Shown: positions 50,714 to 60,144, numbered from the stretch's first letter. The stretch is DNA of 64,000 bases from GCA-2684655 sp045105235 (GCA_045105235.1 JBGCDH010000016.1:131434-195433); one strand, 5' to 3'. Numbers and translations: made by a program. Notes: generated by a model not told the origin, from the letters alone.

Positions 50714-51829
50714 TTGCCGTCGTTTTCCGACTTCTCGCTTCTGCCGTCCCTCAAAGCCAGTCTTGCCGAACAGGACCTGTCGACTCCAACGGACATCCAG
50801 GCGCGCGCAATTCCTGAGCTTCTCAAGCAGCGTTCGCTCGTGGGGGTCGCAGAGACCGGGAGCGGCAAGACGCTCGCCTATGTGCTGCCGATGCTGCACA
50901 TCGTCAAAGAACTGGAGTGTGCCGAGGAGCCGATTGATGAACCCAGTCAGCCGCGCGGAGTTGTCTTGGTTCCGGGCCGGGAGCTGGGTGAGCAGGTCGG
51001 GCGAGTTTTCAAAGGCTTGACGCACGGCACGCGCGTCCGCGTTCGCTACGCGATTGGCGGCACAGAAAAGCAGGTCGCACGGCAAAACATCGGTAGCCAG
51101 TTTGAGGTTTTGGTCGCGACGCCCGGCCGCCTCGAAAAGCTGCTGAAGCAGCGACGCGTCAGCCTGCGCGACGTGCGCATGCTCGTGTTGGACGAGGCCG
51201 ACCAGTTGCTCGACCGAGGCTTCCTGCCCATTGCCTCGAAGGTCGCGCGCTACTGCCCGGAGAAGACCCAACTCGCGATGTTTTCCGCGACGATGCCCGA
51301 AACGCTGCGCGCCGTCATCAAGGACCTCTACGGCGAGAAGCCACTGCAGCTGGAGACGCGCGGTAGCCAGCGCACCGTGCCGACGCTGCGCACCGACAAC
51401 CGCTATGTCGAGCACGGCCGTCGCAACGACGTGCTTCGCAAAGTACTGGGCGAGCGCTCGGAGACGGGCACGGTGCTGTTTGCGAACACGCGTGCCCAGT
51501 GTGGGACGGTCGCCGAGTGGCTCGATGAAGACGGCATTTCGTATGTGCGCTACATGGGCGAGATGGACCGCGCCGAACGGCGGCGAAACCTTGCACGGTT
51601 CCGTGAGGGCGAGGTTTCGGTGCTGCTGACAACCGACCTCGGCGGCCGCGGCCTCGACATCGAGCGCATCGATCGCGTCGTCAACGTGCACCTGCCGAAG
51701 GATGTCGACAACTACCTGCACCGCGTGGGGCGGACCGCACGTGCAGGGCGCAAGGGTGTTGTCGTCAACCTGGTGACCGAGCGTGACAATCCGCTTCTTG
51801 CCAAGCTCAAGCGCCGAGAGCACAGGTAG
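50714..51829 (+). CDS. DEAD-box RNA helicase
   Basis: The 371-residue core begins at the Q-motif region FSDFSLLPSLKASLAEQ with TPTDIQARAIP. Walker A is AETGSGKT, then TPGR, the DEAD motif VLDEADQLLD, SATM, and in the second RecA domain TTDLGGRGLDIERIDRVVN and HRVGRTARAG. It unwinds RNA in ribosome assembly or decay, as for RhlE/CsdA-like enzymes, and lacks a long C-terminal extension. The start is uncertain. TTG 50714 gives a normal N-terminus; ATG 50618 in the same frame would add 32 atypical residues. Confidence 0.93.
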   Translation: MPSFSDFSLLPSLKASLAEQDLSTPTDIQARAIPELLKQRSLVGVAETGSGKTLAYVLPMLHIVKELECAEEPIDEPSQPRGVVLVPGRELGEQVGRVFKGLTHGTRVRVRYAIGGTEKQVARQNIGSQFEVLVATPGRLEKLLKQRRVSLRDVRMLVLDEADQLLDRGFLPIASKVARYCPEKTQLAMFSATMPETLRAVIKDLYGEKPLQLETRGSQRTVPTLRTDNRYVEHGRRNDVLRKVLGERSETGTVLFANTRAQCGTVAEWLDEDGISYVRYMGEMDRAERRRNLARFREGEVSVLLTTDLGGRGLDIERIDRVVNVHLPKDVDNYLHRVGRTARAGRKGVVVNLVTERDNPLLAKLKRREHR

Positions 51830-51847
51830 CCGGTGCGCGGCGGCGCA

Positions 51848-54184
51848 TCACTTGTCAACGCGGATCATTTGGCCCTGCGTGACGCGTGCGATGCGGGTTT
51901 GATCCGCTGGCTCTTGCGAAGGGCGCTGGCGAAGCTGGAAGCGCCATTCTGCGGCGCGGACTGCGTTGAGCACGAGTTCCTCTTCTGCCGTGCTGTAGTT
52001 CCAGCTGCCTCGCCACGCTGAGGTTTTGGTGGGGCGCCACGACGCGTGCAGAAACCAATCGCCGGACCAGCCGTTTGGCCTCGTGATGCAGACCGTGGCG
52101 CCGCGCGTGAGCGTGGCGCTCGCTGCTGCGACGCGGCCAGGGTATCCGTAGACTTGGCCACTCCACCCGGGCAGGCTGCCGGACGCGTTGCTTTCGTCGA
52201 CGTTGAGTTGGATCGTGCCCGCCGGAACGCGGAGGCGGTAGCGGCCGCCGCCTAGCGAGGACACGGTTTGTGCACCTTTGTGCGCTCTGCCGCCGACGGC
52301 CTCACCTCGCCACGCGATGCGTAGGGGTTCGCTGTAGGGATTTCCGTCCTCGTATTGAACGTCCAGTTCGACGGTGCATGTCGGCAGCGGTTCGAGGCTC
52401 TCTCTCGGTGTGGTGCGTTCGGGGAGCACGACGCGGGCGCGGGCAACTCCCGACGCGCCCATGGAATTCTCCAGTGCGTTGGCTCGCCATTTGGTCCGAT
52501 TCGCTTCGTTGGTGCCGGCTTCGCCGTAGAAGAGCGCGCGGGTGATCGTGCGCCCGTCGAACGACGGCAGGAACGCTCCCGGTCCAAAGGCGAAGCTTGC
52601 CTGGCCGACGCCGCGGCCCACCCATTGGCCATAGTCGCGCGTCTCGCCATTCGCAAACGTCAGCTCGACCCGAAAGGACGCGGACAGCACCTCGGGCTTC
52701 TGCTGTTTCGCGGGGGCGGCGATCGCTACCACGACGCCGAGGCGACGATTTGCTTTCCACGTTACGTCGTTGTCGTCGGAGCCGCAGTTTCCGGGCCCTT
52801 CGATCCTCCAGCCGGGATCGACACTGCGCACCGCGACGGCTTCTTGGAGCAAGCCAGAGAACACGACGTTGCCGGTAGGGTCGGTGGTCGCCCGGTTCTG
52901 TTCGTACGAAGCCGATCGAGGCGTGCGCAGCAGGGTCCGCGTGCCGCGCATGAGAACCTGGCTCGGGCTGACGTGCGCAAGGCTCTTTGTTGCAGAGTGT
53001 GCCAGGAGCTGAAGGCCGGGAATGCCGCGCCCCGTCGCGGCATCGACAACTCGACCGCGCAGCGTGCGTCCGCGCTGGAGCACAACGCGAATGTCTCGGC
53101 TGCTGCGAGACAGTTCCTCGACGTGGCGACGGTAGCCGTTGGCAACAATCCGCAGCTCTAGCGTTTCGGGTGCTTCGGCTGCTTCTGGGCGGCGGAAGGC
53201 GATGGCGCCGTCCTGCTTTGTGTCGCGCACCTGCAGCGCCTCGCTTGCCTCATCGTCGGCGTCACTGGCTGCAAGCAGATAGCCGGTCGCATTGGCAATG
53301 GGCGTATCGGACTCGTCGACAACCACAACGCGCAGCGTTTCGGCAGGCGGTGCGAGTTCGATCGATACGGGCGTCGTCGTTTGGGGCACTGCCGTTCGCT
53401 CTCCGGCGGGAATCTGGGAGTCCGCACGTTTGGGGCGCGCGGAAGCTGCTCGTTGCGTTGCGGCGATGACGTGCGTGGCGTCTGACCGCCCCCGCGTCTC
53501 ATCAGCGCGTTGCCCAAAGAGTGCCCATGCACCGCAGCCAAGGAGCGCGGCGCCGGCCGCCAGTGAGATCCATTTTGTTTTCATCGCAATCCACGCGGGC
53601 AAGGGCCAATTCGATAGGTCGATGGAGGTTGATGCGTTCGCCGCGTCGCCTCCTCGGTTGGATCGTGAAAGCGGCAACAGCCAGGCGCCGCACGCTTCCC
53701 AGCTGCCGTGCTGTTGCTCGAGATCGTGCCGCAAGAGGGCGAGCCCGCGACGGACGCGTGCGCGCACCGTGTCGATGGCATCGCCGTCGCGCTGAGCAAT
53801 ATCTCGGTTGCTTAGCCCTTCTAGGAAGCGCAGCAGGATGGTTCGGCGAAACGGTTCGGGGAGACGTCGGGCGGCAGCGGCCAGGTGCTCGGCGAGCTCC
53901 GCGCGGGCGGCGAGATCCGCCGATGCCGGCAAGCTGTCGGCGCTCGCAGCGTGGGCTTCGCGCCGTCTACGCCTCGTTTCGCTGCGGATGCGGCGAGCTG
54001 CCAGTCGCTTTGCAACGCCGGCGAGCCAAGAACGACGCTGCGTGCCGGCGGGCGGCGCGCCTTTCAGCGCTGCGAGCACGGTGTCCTGCACCAAGTCGTC
54101 GGCCGCATGCGGTTCGCGCAAGAGCGCGCGGGCGAGCTTGCTGAGCCACGTCAGGTCCGCTGGGTCGATCTGGAAGCCATGCAT
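51848..54184 (-). CDS. Membrane-tethered ECF sigma factor with extracytoplasmic carboxypeptidase-regulatory-like domains
   Basis: The 778-residue single frame holds an ECF sigma factor in residues 1-165: LARALLREPHAADDLVQDTVLAAL (region 2) and LPEPFRRTILLRFLEGLSNRDIAQRDGDAIDTVRARVRRGL (region 4). One membrane helix, WISLAAGAALLGCGAWALF (about 204-222), follows. About 550 residues then lie on the far side, including carboxypeptidase regulatory-like repeats such as LRGRVVDAATGRGIPGLQLLAH. No stop or frameshift separates the parts. The sigma part would be held at the membrane and freed or activated by events outside. The kinase with a Cache-like sensor is the gene just upstream in the same direction (112 nt). 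Confidence 0.85.
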   Translation of the reverse strand: MHGFQIDPADLTWLSKLARALLREPHAADDLVQDTVLAALKGAPPAGTQRRSWLAGVAKRLAARRIRSETRRRRREAHAASADSLPASADLAARAELAEHLAAAARRLPEPFRRTILLRFLEGLSNRDIAQRDGDAIDTVRARVRRGLALLRHDLEQQHGSWEACGAWLLPLSRSNRGGDAANASTSIDLSNWPLPAWIAMKTKWISLAAGAALLGCGAWALFGQRADETRGRSDATHVIAATQRAASARPKRADSQIPAGERTAVPQTTTPVSIELAPPAETLRVVVVDESDTPIANATGYLLAASDADDEASEALQVRDTKQDGAIAFRRPEAAEAPETLELRIVANGYRRHVEELSRSSRDIRVVLQRGRTLRGRVVDAATGRGIPGLQLLAHSATKSLAHVSPSQVLMRGTRTLLRTPRSASYEQNRATTDPTGNVVFSGLLQEAVAVRSVDPGWRIEGPGNCGSDDNDVTWKANRRLGVVVAIAAPAKQQKPEVLSASFRVELTFANGETRDYGQWVGRGVGQASFAFGPGAFLPSFDGRTITRALFYGEAGTNEANRTKWRANALENSMGASGVARARVVLPERTTPRESLEPLPTCTVELDVQYEDGNPYSEPLRIAWRGEAVGGRAHKGAQTVSSLGGGRYRLRVPAGTIQLNVDESNASGSLPGWSGQVYGYPGRVAAASATLTRGATVCITRPNGWSGDWFLHASWRPTKTSAWRGSWNYSTAEEELVLNAVRAAEWRFQLRQRPSQEPADQTRIARVTQGQMIRVDK

Positions 54185-54295
54185 CACGTAGAAGGAGTTC
54201 CCGCGGGTGGGCAAAACGCGAACCGTAGTTGCGAAAAAGGCTGCGTGTTCGGCGCGCCGGGCTGCGGCGTGCGTCCGTGGCCTTTCGGGCGGGCG

Positions 54296-56245
54296 CTACG
54301 GCGCGCTGTCGCGTTCTTGGATCACAACAACCCAGCCGGTTTGATCGCGATCGAAGCGGCGTGGGCTGACCATCTCATAGGCCGCAAGCCAGGTGTCGGC
54401 ATAGCGATCGCCGATGGCGTCATGGTAGTTGCGCAGCATGCCGGCACGCTCCGTTCGAAAGTGCTCGACGTATTCGAGCGGCACATGTCCAGCCGTCGAC
54501 TTGCCGCTGCGCACGAGTTCGGGGTGCTGGAGCACGAGACCCGGCGTTTTGGTCCAGTCCTCCCGCGTTTCGACCAGCACGGCCACTTGGTTGTCGTCCA
54601 GGCCGAGTTCTTTGAGGCAGCGAAACAGGCCATGACCGAGCTCGACCGTCATGCCGAGCACGCCGATGACATCTGCGTCCTTGCCAGCGCGGATCGGGAC
54701 GGTGAACGCGACCATCAAGTTGTGCGTCGCCTCGCTCTCGAAGACGGCGGACAGGTGCGGAGCCTCGATTGGCAGGATGTTGGTGGTCGTCGCCGGTAGG
54801 TCCTTGCCGCGTCCGTTGAAGTAGTCGCGAAAGGCGTAGCTCTTGCCCACGGAGGCGCTGCTGTAGGGAGCACGCGCCCGCTGCACGCCCTGCCGATCCT
54901 GGACAAACCAGCTCACAGCGTCCGTCGTTGGCTGAAATTCGTCGAAGCGCGCCGCGACCCATTGCTGAAGCGCTTGGTCGCCGTTGGCCTCGGGCCGTTG
55001 GGCGTTGCGGAGCGCATCGCGTAGCTCGCTGCTCCGCGCCGCCGTATTCAACGCGCTCCAGCGAACGTCGATCTCGCTGCCCAGCGCGCGCGCGGCGAGT
55101 CGCGCCGATACCTGGATGCTCCGCTCCCGCAGGCTGCGCTCACGTTCGGCGGCGGCGCCGAGCTGGATCGCGGCAAGAGTTGCGACGATTCCGATCAGGA
55201 GCGCGGCCGCGGTGCCCATGGATACCAGCACCTGATGGCGCCGGATCCAGCGCGCGAGCCCTCGCAGGACCGTGTCGGGCAGTGCTTCTACCGGTTCGTC
55301 GGCGAGCCAGCGTTCGACGTCTTCCAAGAACGCGTCGGCGGTTGGGTAGCGATCCCCAGGAGCTTTCGCCATCGCCTTGCCGCAGATGGCATCGAGCTGC
55401 GCGGGGACCTCCGGCGCAAGCGTGCGGGCGCGCGGCGAGTCGCAGGCAGCAATGCGGCGCAGCACGTCGACGACGTCATCGCCATCGTGAGGAGCGCGTC
55501 CGGTCAGCACTTCGAAGAGGATCGCGCCGAGTCCGTAGACATCCGTGCGTTCGTCGGGTCGGCCTCCGGCGGCTTGCTCTGGCGACATATAGGCAATGGT
55601 GCCCATGACCGAGCCCGCCGCTGTTTGTGAGAGTTCTGGCGGCGTCGGCGTCGGCTGTTTGCTGTCGCTGTCCGCGGCAGCATCCTGGATGCGCTTCGCC
55701 AAACCCCAGTCCAGCACGATCAACTCGCCGTGCGGGCCGAGCACGACGTTTTCCGGCTTCAGGTCGCGGTGGATGATGCCGCGTTCGTGGGCGTGCGAGA
55801 TGGCGTTGCCGATGGCGCAGACGGCGCGCACCAGGCGAGCGCGTCGTCGTGACCAGGACCGCTTCCCGTTGGCCTTTTGGATCTCCTCGTGGATTGCGTC
55901 CGCAAGCGTGGGGCCGCGCACAAAACGCATTGTATAAAACGGTCGGCCATCGTGGCCGCGCTCGCCCACGTCATAGACCGGCACGATGTTCGGATGTTCG
56001 AGCTGCCCCGTGATCTGCGCTTCGCTGACGAAGCGCGCTCGTGCATTCGGATCGAGGGACTGCTCCGAAAGCAGCTCCTTCAGCGCGATGTCACGCCCGA
56101 TTGCTGGGTCCTGCGCTAGCCAGACACGGCCGAGCCCGCCCTCGCTGTGCATGCGGGACAGCTCGTAGCGATGCGTGTCCTCGGCGGCGCCGCCGGCGAT
56201 GGCGTCTTTGGGGCGTGGGGTCGGGGCTGGATCGTCGGCTGGCAC
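54296..56245 (-). CDS. Ser/Thr protein kinase with periplasmic Cache-type sensor
   Basis: The 649-residue protein has a kinase domain (residues about 28-310). It has a Gly-rich loop SEGGLGRVWLA, Lys in IALKELL, catalytic HRDLKPENV, DWG in place of DFG (usual in planctomycete kinases) and MSPEQA. A membrane helix lies near 342-362, then a sensor domain with SWFVQDRQGVQRARAPYSS and SYAFRDYFNGRGKDLP, typical of dCache/CHASE-like ligand domains. The start is GTG 56245. It precedes the tethered ECF sigma gene, so phosphorylation of that sigma factor is a reasonable guess. Confidence 0.93.
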   Translation of the reverse strand: MPADDPAPTPRPKDAIAGGAAEDTHRYELSRMHSEGGLGRVWLAQDPAIGRDIALKELLSEQSLDPNARARFVSEAQITGQLEHPNIVPVYDVGERGHDGRPFYTMRFVRGPTLADAIHEEIQKANGKRSWSRRRARLVRAVCAIGNAISHAHERGIIHRDLKPENVVLGPHGELIVLDWGLAKRIQDAAADSDSKQPTPTPPELSQTAAGSVMGTIAYMSPEQAAGGRPDERTDVYGLGAILFEVLTGRAPHDGDDVVDVLRRIAACDSPRARTLAPEVPAQLDAICGKAMAKAPGDRYPTADAFLEDVERWLADEPVEALPDTVLRGLARWIRRHQVLVSMGTAAALLIGIVATLAAIQLGAAAERERSLRERSIQVSARLAARALGSEIDVRWSALNTAARSSELRDALRNAQRPEANGDQALQQWVAARFDEFQPTTDAVSWFVQDRQGVQRARAPYSSASVGKSYAFRDYFNGRGKDLPATTTNILPIEAPHLSAVFESEATHNLMVAFTVPIRAGKDADVIGVLGMTVELGHGLFRCLKELGLDDNQVAVLVETREDWTKTPGLVLQHPELVRSGKSTAGHVPLEYVEHFRTERAGMLRNYHDAIGDRYADTWLAAYEMVSPRRFDRDQTGWVVVIQERDSAP

Positions 56246-56462
56246 GGCAGCGGCAAGATACCGCAGCGGCGGAGTCTCTCTAGCCCGTCACTGCAAGGTT
56301 GCTGGATTGGGCTGGCTTGCGCGACGAGGAGCGGGCCTGCTAGGCCCTTGCTGCTGGGGCAACCCAGCCGTCCTGGGCGATCGAGGTGGACGCGATCTCG
56401 GCGAATCTCAGGCCACGCAGTCGGCGAACGACCCTGCCGTCTCACCCACCCGACAACTGACG

Positions 56463-58481
56463 ATGCTGAATCCCCTTCGCCCCGCCGGGCGCGTCTTCGA
56501 GGCTGCGCGCGTATTTGCCTTGGCCCTCGCGCTGCTACCGGCTCCTGCCGTCGCTGCGGTCTCCGCCGCCGCCGCCGCCGCACCGGCTCTCATGCAGGCC
56601 GACGCGGCAGACCCGCAGCAGGACCCGGAGGAGAGCCCTTTTGGCCGTGAGAGGTTCCTCGGTCGCGAAGTTGCCCACACGATGCACTGGGCCGGCGCGG
56701 GGTGGTTGCTCCGCGCGACGCGCGAGAAAGAGGAGAACGGAGTCTTGCTGCGCCGCTGGCTCAACGTGCAAGGCGGCCAAGGCGTTTGCGATCTCGGTTG
56801 TGGCAATGGCTACCACACGCTGCCGATGGCGCGCGCGGTGGGGCCGGACGGAGATGTCTTCGCGGTCGATCTGCAGCCGCAGATGCTGCAGCTGCTCGAG
56901 ATGAGGATGGACGAGCAAAACATCGACAACGTGGTCTGCATTGAGGCGACCGTCGACGATCCCAAGCTGCCCCAGCGCTCATGCGATCTCGTGCTCTTGG
57001 TCGACGTCTACCACGAACTGTCGCACCCTGTTCGGGTGATGCGTCGGGTGCGGGAGTCGCTGCGTCCAAACGGCCGCGTCGTGCTCGTCGAATTTCGTGA
57101 AGAAGATCCGGCTGTGCCGATCAAGCCCGAGCACAAGATGAGCAAGGCGCAGGTCGTCCGGGAAATGGCGGCGCTCGGTTTTGCGTTTGCGTCCGAATGC
57201 GACGACCTGCCATGGCAACACGCCATGGCGTTTGTTGCTGCCGAGGATCCGGGCCCTCGCTTCGAAGCGGAGGAACTGCTGCGCGGCTTCCTGCGAGCTG
57301 CGGCTTCGGCGCGTTCGGCTGGCGAGAAGCGCGTGGCGGCTGGCTACGTGGCGGCGGCCAGAACGACGGCGGCCAGAACGACGGCAGCCAGAACGACGGC
57401 AGCCAGTGCTGCGCCAGACAATCGTCTCACGGCATGGCTTGCCAGCAGCCGCGACGGGCAAGACTCCGGGATTGCGGCAACCGACCGCTTTGAGCTGCGC
57501 GCAGGCCCCAGCGGTACGCTATCCGTCGAACTGCGGCGGGGGGCAGGGGATCGCGGCAAGCACCCGCTGGCGGATCGGCTCGCTCTCGCGTGTGACGACG
57601 TCGGTCGCTGGCACGTGGTGCTTCGCACGCCCGGCAAGGAGGCTACACCGAGGCGGCCCGCCTTCGTGGCGCTGCACAATGCGACCGGCAAAGGCACGCT
57701 CGACGAGCGCGTCGCGCGTGCCGCCAGCATGGGGTTTGATGGGGTGGCGTGGACCGATACGGGTCTGGGCCGCATCCGGACCGCGTGCGAAGAGCGAGAT
57801 CTCGATGTGCGATCCGCCTACCTGGTCGTCGACCTCGGCGGCGATCGCGCGCAGGCCTTGCAGCGCGCGCAGGTGGCGATGGACAAGCTCGCCGATGGCC
57901 CAGGCATGCTTTGGGTCGGCTTGCAAAACAAGTCCCACGCCCCTCGTTCTCCCGATGGTGACAAGGAAGCCGCGAGCTGGCTGCGCGAGCTGCTCAAGAA
58001 TGCCATGAAAACGGGGGTCGAAATCGCGCTGTACCCTCACCATGGCTTCTGGCTCGAGACCACCGAGCACGCGCTGGCATTGTGTGAACAAGTAGACGCG
58101 GAATCCGCGCAACGTGCGTCGAATGCAGATCTGTCGATCGGCGTTTGCTTCAACCTGTGCCACTACCTTCGTGCACACGAAGAGAGCGACCCCCGTTCGC
58201 TACTGCGACGCTGCGGGAAGCGCTTGCTTGCTGTGACCATCTGTGGCGCAGATCGCGACGGCGGCGACTGGGACACGTTGATCCAGCCGCTCGGCCGGGG
58301 AGATTTTGACACCAGCATGCTGCTGCGACAGCTCGAGGAGATGAATTTTGACGGCCCCGTAGGTCTCCAGGCATACGGGATCCGTCTGCCTGCGGAGCAG
58401 CATGTGCGCGCTTCTGTCGCGGCCTGGCGCGATATGTGGGCAGATGCTTTGCGCAAGGAAACCGCCGGGCAAGGTCGTTGA
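56463..58481 (+). CDS. Fusion: exported SAM methyltransferase plus xylose-isomerase-like TIM barrel
   Basis: The 672-residue protein has an N-terminal signal (VFALALALLPAPAVAAVSA). Residues about 60-260 form a class I methyltransferase: motif I VCDLGCGNGYHTLPMA, motif II FAVDLQPQM, then LVLLVDVYHELSHPVRVMR. A linker with three AARTT repeats follows. Residues about 420-665 look like a xylose isomerase-like TIM barrel (AP endonuclease 2 superfamily): FDGVAWTDTGLGRI, VEIALYPHHGFWLET, LSIGVCFNLCHYLRAH and FDGPVGLQAYGI. The linking of these two activities in an exported protein is unusual. The substrate is unknown. Confidence 0.75.
   Translation: MLNPLRPAGRVFEAARVFALALALLPAPAVAAVSAAAAAAPALMQADAADPQQDPEESPFGRERFLGREVAHTMHWAGAGWLLRATREKEENGVLLRRWLNVQGGQGVCDLGCGNGYHTLPMARAVGPDGDVFAVDLQPQMLQLLEMRMDEQNIDNVVCIEATVDDPKLPQRSCDLVLLVDVYHELSHPVRVMRRVRESLRPNGRVVLVEFREEDPAVPIKPEHKMSKAQVVREMAALGFAFASECDDLPWQHAMAFVAAEDPGPRFEAEELLRGFLRAAASARSAGEKRVAAGYVAAARTTAARTTAARTTAASAAPDNRLTAWLASSRDGQDSGIAATDRFELRAGPSGTLSVELRRGAGDRGKHPLADRLALACDDVGRWHVVLRTPGKEATPRRPAFVALHNATGKGTLDERVARAASMGFDGVAWTDTGLGRIRTACEERDLDVRSAYLVVDLGGDRAQALQRAQVAMDKLADGPGMLWVGLQNKSHAPRSPDGDKEAASWLRELLKNAMKTGVEIALYPHHGFWLETTEHALALCEQVDAESAQRASNADLSIGVCFNLCHYLRAHEESDPRSLLRRCGKRLLAVTICGADRDGGDWDTLIQPLGRGDFDTSMLLRQLEEMNFDGPVGLQAYGIRLPAEQHVRASVAAWRDMWADALRKETAGQGR
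57357..57401 (+). repeat. Three in-frame 15-bp units in the fusion-protein linker
   Basis: GCCAGAACGACGGCG and two near-identical copies encode ARTTA units between the methyltransferase and TIM-barrel domains. The repeats may vary the linker length between strains. Confidence 0.8.
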
Positions 58482-58512
58482 GAACTGCCGCGGGGGCCGC
58501 CCGCCGAGAATG

Positions 58513-58527
58513 GCCGCGAGACGCGGC
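58513..58527. terminator. Hairpin between convergent genes
   Basis: GCCGCG, AGA, CGCGGC form a perfect 6-bp stem with a 3-nt loop in the 106-bp gap between the convergent fusion gene and PEBP gene. There is no clear T-run. Confidence 0.4.
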
Positions 58528-58587
58528 GGACCCTTGAAGTCTTCTGGGATGCGGAGCACAAACAGGACTCGCCTTCAGGGTCTCGTT

Positions 58588-59226
58588 CTAATGCGGCACG
58601 GCCGGGTTCATAGAATAGGTGCCGGTGTGCGTGGCCCGAGCCAGAACGTGCCCTTCGAGAGCCGCCACTGCTTCTGCGCCCGTGAAGCCGGTTGGCACAT
58701 CAAGGCGCTCGACGTCGAGCGCAAGGACCTCAAAGTGATAGTGGTGCACGATGCTGTCGTTCCACGGTGGGCATGGCCCGTCGTAGCTGCCGTAGTCGCC
58801 CGCCATGTCCGCGTCGCCGGCAAACCAGCCCGTGTAGTCGTTTTTGCCGGTGTGGCCATGCGCGGTCGGGCCCGGCGGCTTGCCGCGCGGCGTCACGCCG
58901 TTGGACGCCACGCCTTCTGCCAGCTCCGTGGTGGTGGCCGGGATGTCGACGAGCAGCCAGTGGAAGAAGTCCACGCGCGGCAGATCAGCGGGCACCGTGC
59001 GGCCTTCCTGATTGACGTCTTCGCCGGACGACGGCACGTCGGGGTCGCGGCAGATGATTGCGAATGAACGGGTGCCGGCGGGCGCGCCCGACCAGCAAAT
59101 GTGCGGGCTGACGTTGTCGCTTGTGGCGAAGGGGCCGTCGGTGCCGGGCTTGCCGAAAGCAAAGCGAGCGGGGATCGGGCCACCGTGGGGCCAGGCGGCG
59201 ATGTCGACCGAGAAGTCTGTGTGCAT
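58588..59226 (-). CDS. YbhB/YbcL-like PEBP family protein
   Basis: The 212-residue protein matches the bacterial phosphatidylethanolamine-binding protein family: TSDNVSPHICWSGAPAGTRSFAIICRDPDVP (with the conserved Asp-Pro-Asp), FFHWLLVDIPATTTELAEG and GPCPPWNDSIVHHYHFEVLALDV. The bacterial function is unknown; the eukaryotic relative is Raf kinase inhibitor protein. The start is the ATG at 59226; the frame further upstream is improbable coding sequence. The 261-bp gap to the next gene holds nothing else I recognise. Confidence 0.9.
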   Translation of the reverse strand: MHTDFSVDIAAWPHGGPIPARFAFGKPGTDGPFATSDNVSPHICWSGAPAGTRSFAIICRDPDVPSSGEDVNQEGRTVPADLPRVDFFHWLLVDIPATTTELAEGVASNGVTPRGKPPGPTAHGHTGKNDYTGWFAGDADMAGDYGSYDGPCPPWNDSIVHHYHFEVLALDVERLDVPTGFTGAEAVAALEGHVLARATHTGTYSMNPAVPH

Positions 59227-59487
59227 GCTGTAGTTCGTGAGGAAGAAGCCGGCTCGTTGCTGCCGAGGCGAAAGTTTAGGCCGTCCTGGGCGGCTGCGGA
59301 TGCTCACTTTGGTCCAACGACTCCACCATTTCGTGCAATCGTCGTTCGGCCGTTTGCGGTTCACCCGGTTGGGACGGCGGTATCTGGCTGCTCGGACACA
59401 CCCAATTTTCCCGGTAAGCGAACGTGCAGCCCTCCGATCTCGTGAATGCGTGCACCCCTTGCCGCGCCGTGCGGACATCCATGCACC

Positions 59488-60144
59488 ATGAGTTCTTTCC
59501 CCCTTCCGGATCTCTCGGACGCCCCGCGTCTTGGTCCGCCTTTCGCGTCTCGTCCGATGTCGGCCGTCGGTCAGAGCCGGCCGCTTGTCAGCGTGCAGGC
59601 TTTGCGCGAGGACCTCGCGACAGGTTGTGACCAGGATGCCTGCGATGCCGTTGTCGAACGTCATCAGCAGGCGCTCTGGCGCTACCTCCGGCACCTGGGC
59701 TGCGATCGCGAAAGCGCCGCAGACCTCGCACAAGACGCATTCGTGGTCCTGCTTCGTCGCGGTCCGGGCGTCGCCCCTGGAGCCGAGTTCTCCTTCTTGC
59801 GCAGCACGGCTCGCAACCTGTTTCTCAACTGGCGGCGCACGCAGGTTCGAGGTGTGCAGCTGCCAGAATGGGTCGAGGCCGTCGACGAAACCTGGCAGCA
59901 GCTGCGGCAGCCCGATGCGCGGCTCGAGCGATTGCGTGAATGCACGGCCGCACTGGGCCAGCGAGCGCGTGAGGGCGTGCGCTGCTTCTACGAGTGGGGC
60001 CTGAGCCGTGAAGAGACCGCGGCCCGCATGAAGATCTCAGCGCATGGGGTCAAGTCCCTGCTACAGCGCGCGCGCGCAGCGCTGGCGCGCTGCATGGAGC
60101 GCTGCCCACAGAACCCGCAAACCAACAACGGAGAGAAGTCGTGA
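59488..60144 (+). CDS. ECF-type sigma factor paired with an LRR membrane protein
   Basis: The 218-residue protein shows sigma region 2 (VVERHQQALWRYLRHLGCDRESAADLAQDAFVVLLRRG) with ARNLFLNWRR, and region 4 (RCFYEWGLSREETAARMKISAHGVKSLLQRARAALARCM). The first 45 residues are Pro/Ser-rich and disordered. ATG 59488 is given. The stop codon overlaps the GTG start of the LRR gene (GTGA), so the pair is translationally coupled. Confidence 0.9.
   Translation: MSSFPLPDLSDAPRLGPPFASRPMSAVGQSRPLVSVQALREDLATGCDQDACDAVVERHQQALWRYLRHLGCDRESAADLAQDAFVVLLRRGPGVAPGAEFSFLRSTARNLFLNWRRTQVRGVQLPEWVEAVDETWQQLRQPDARLERLRECTAALGQRAREGVRCFYEWGLSREETAARMKISAHGVKSLLQRARAALARCMERCPQNPQTNNGEKS

Noticed and set aside
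50447..51823. 458-codon minus-strand frame opposite the DEAD-box gene
   Set aside because: Antisense shadow of helicase motifs; no recognisable domain.
54185..54214. Earlier start for the tethered sigma factor, ten residues upstream
   Set aside because: Possible, but no RBS or -10 box supports it and the sigma domain is complete from ATG 54184.
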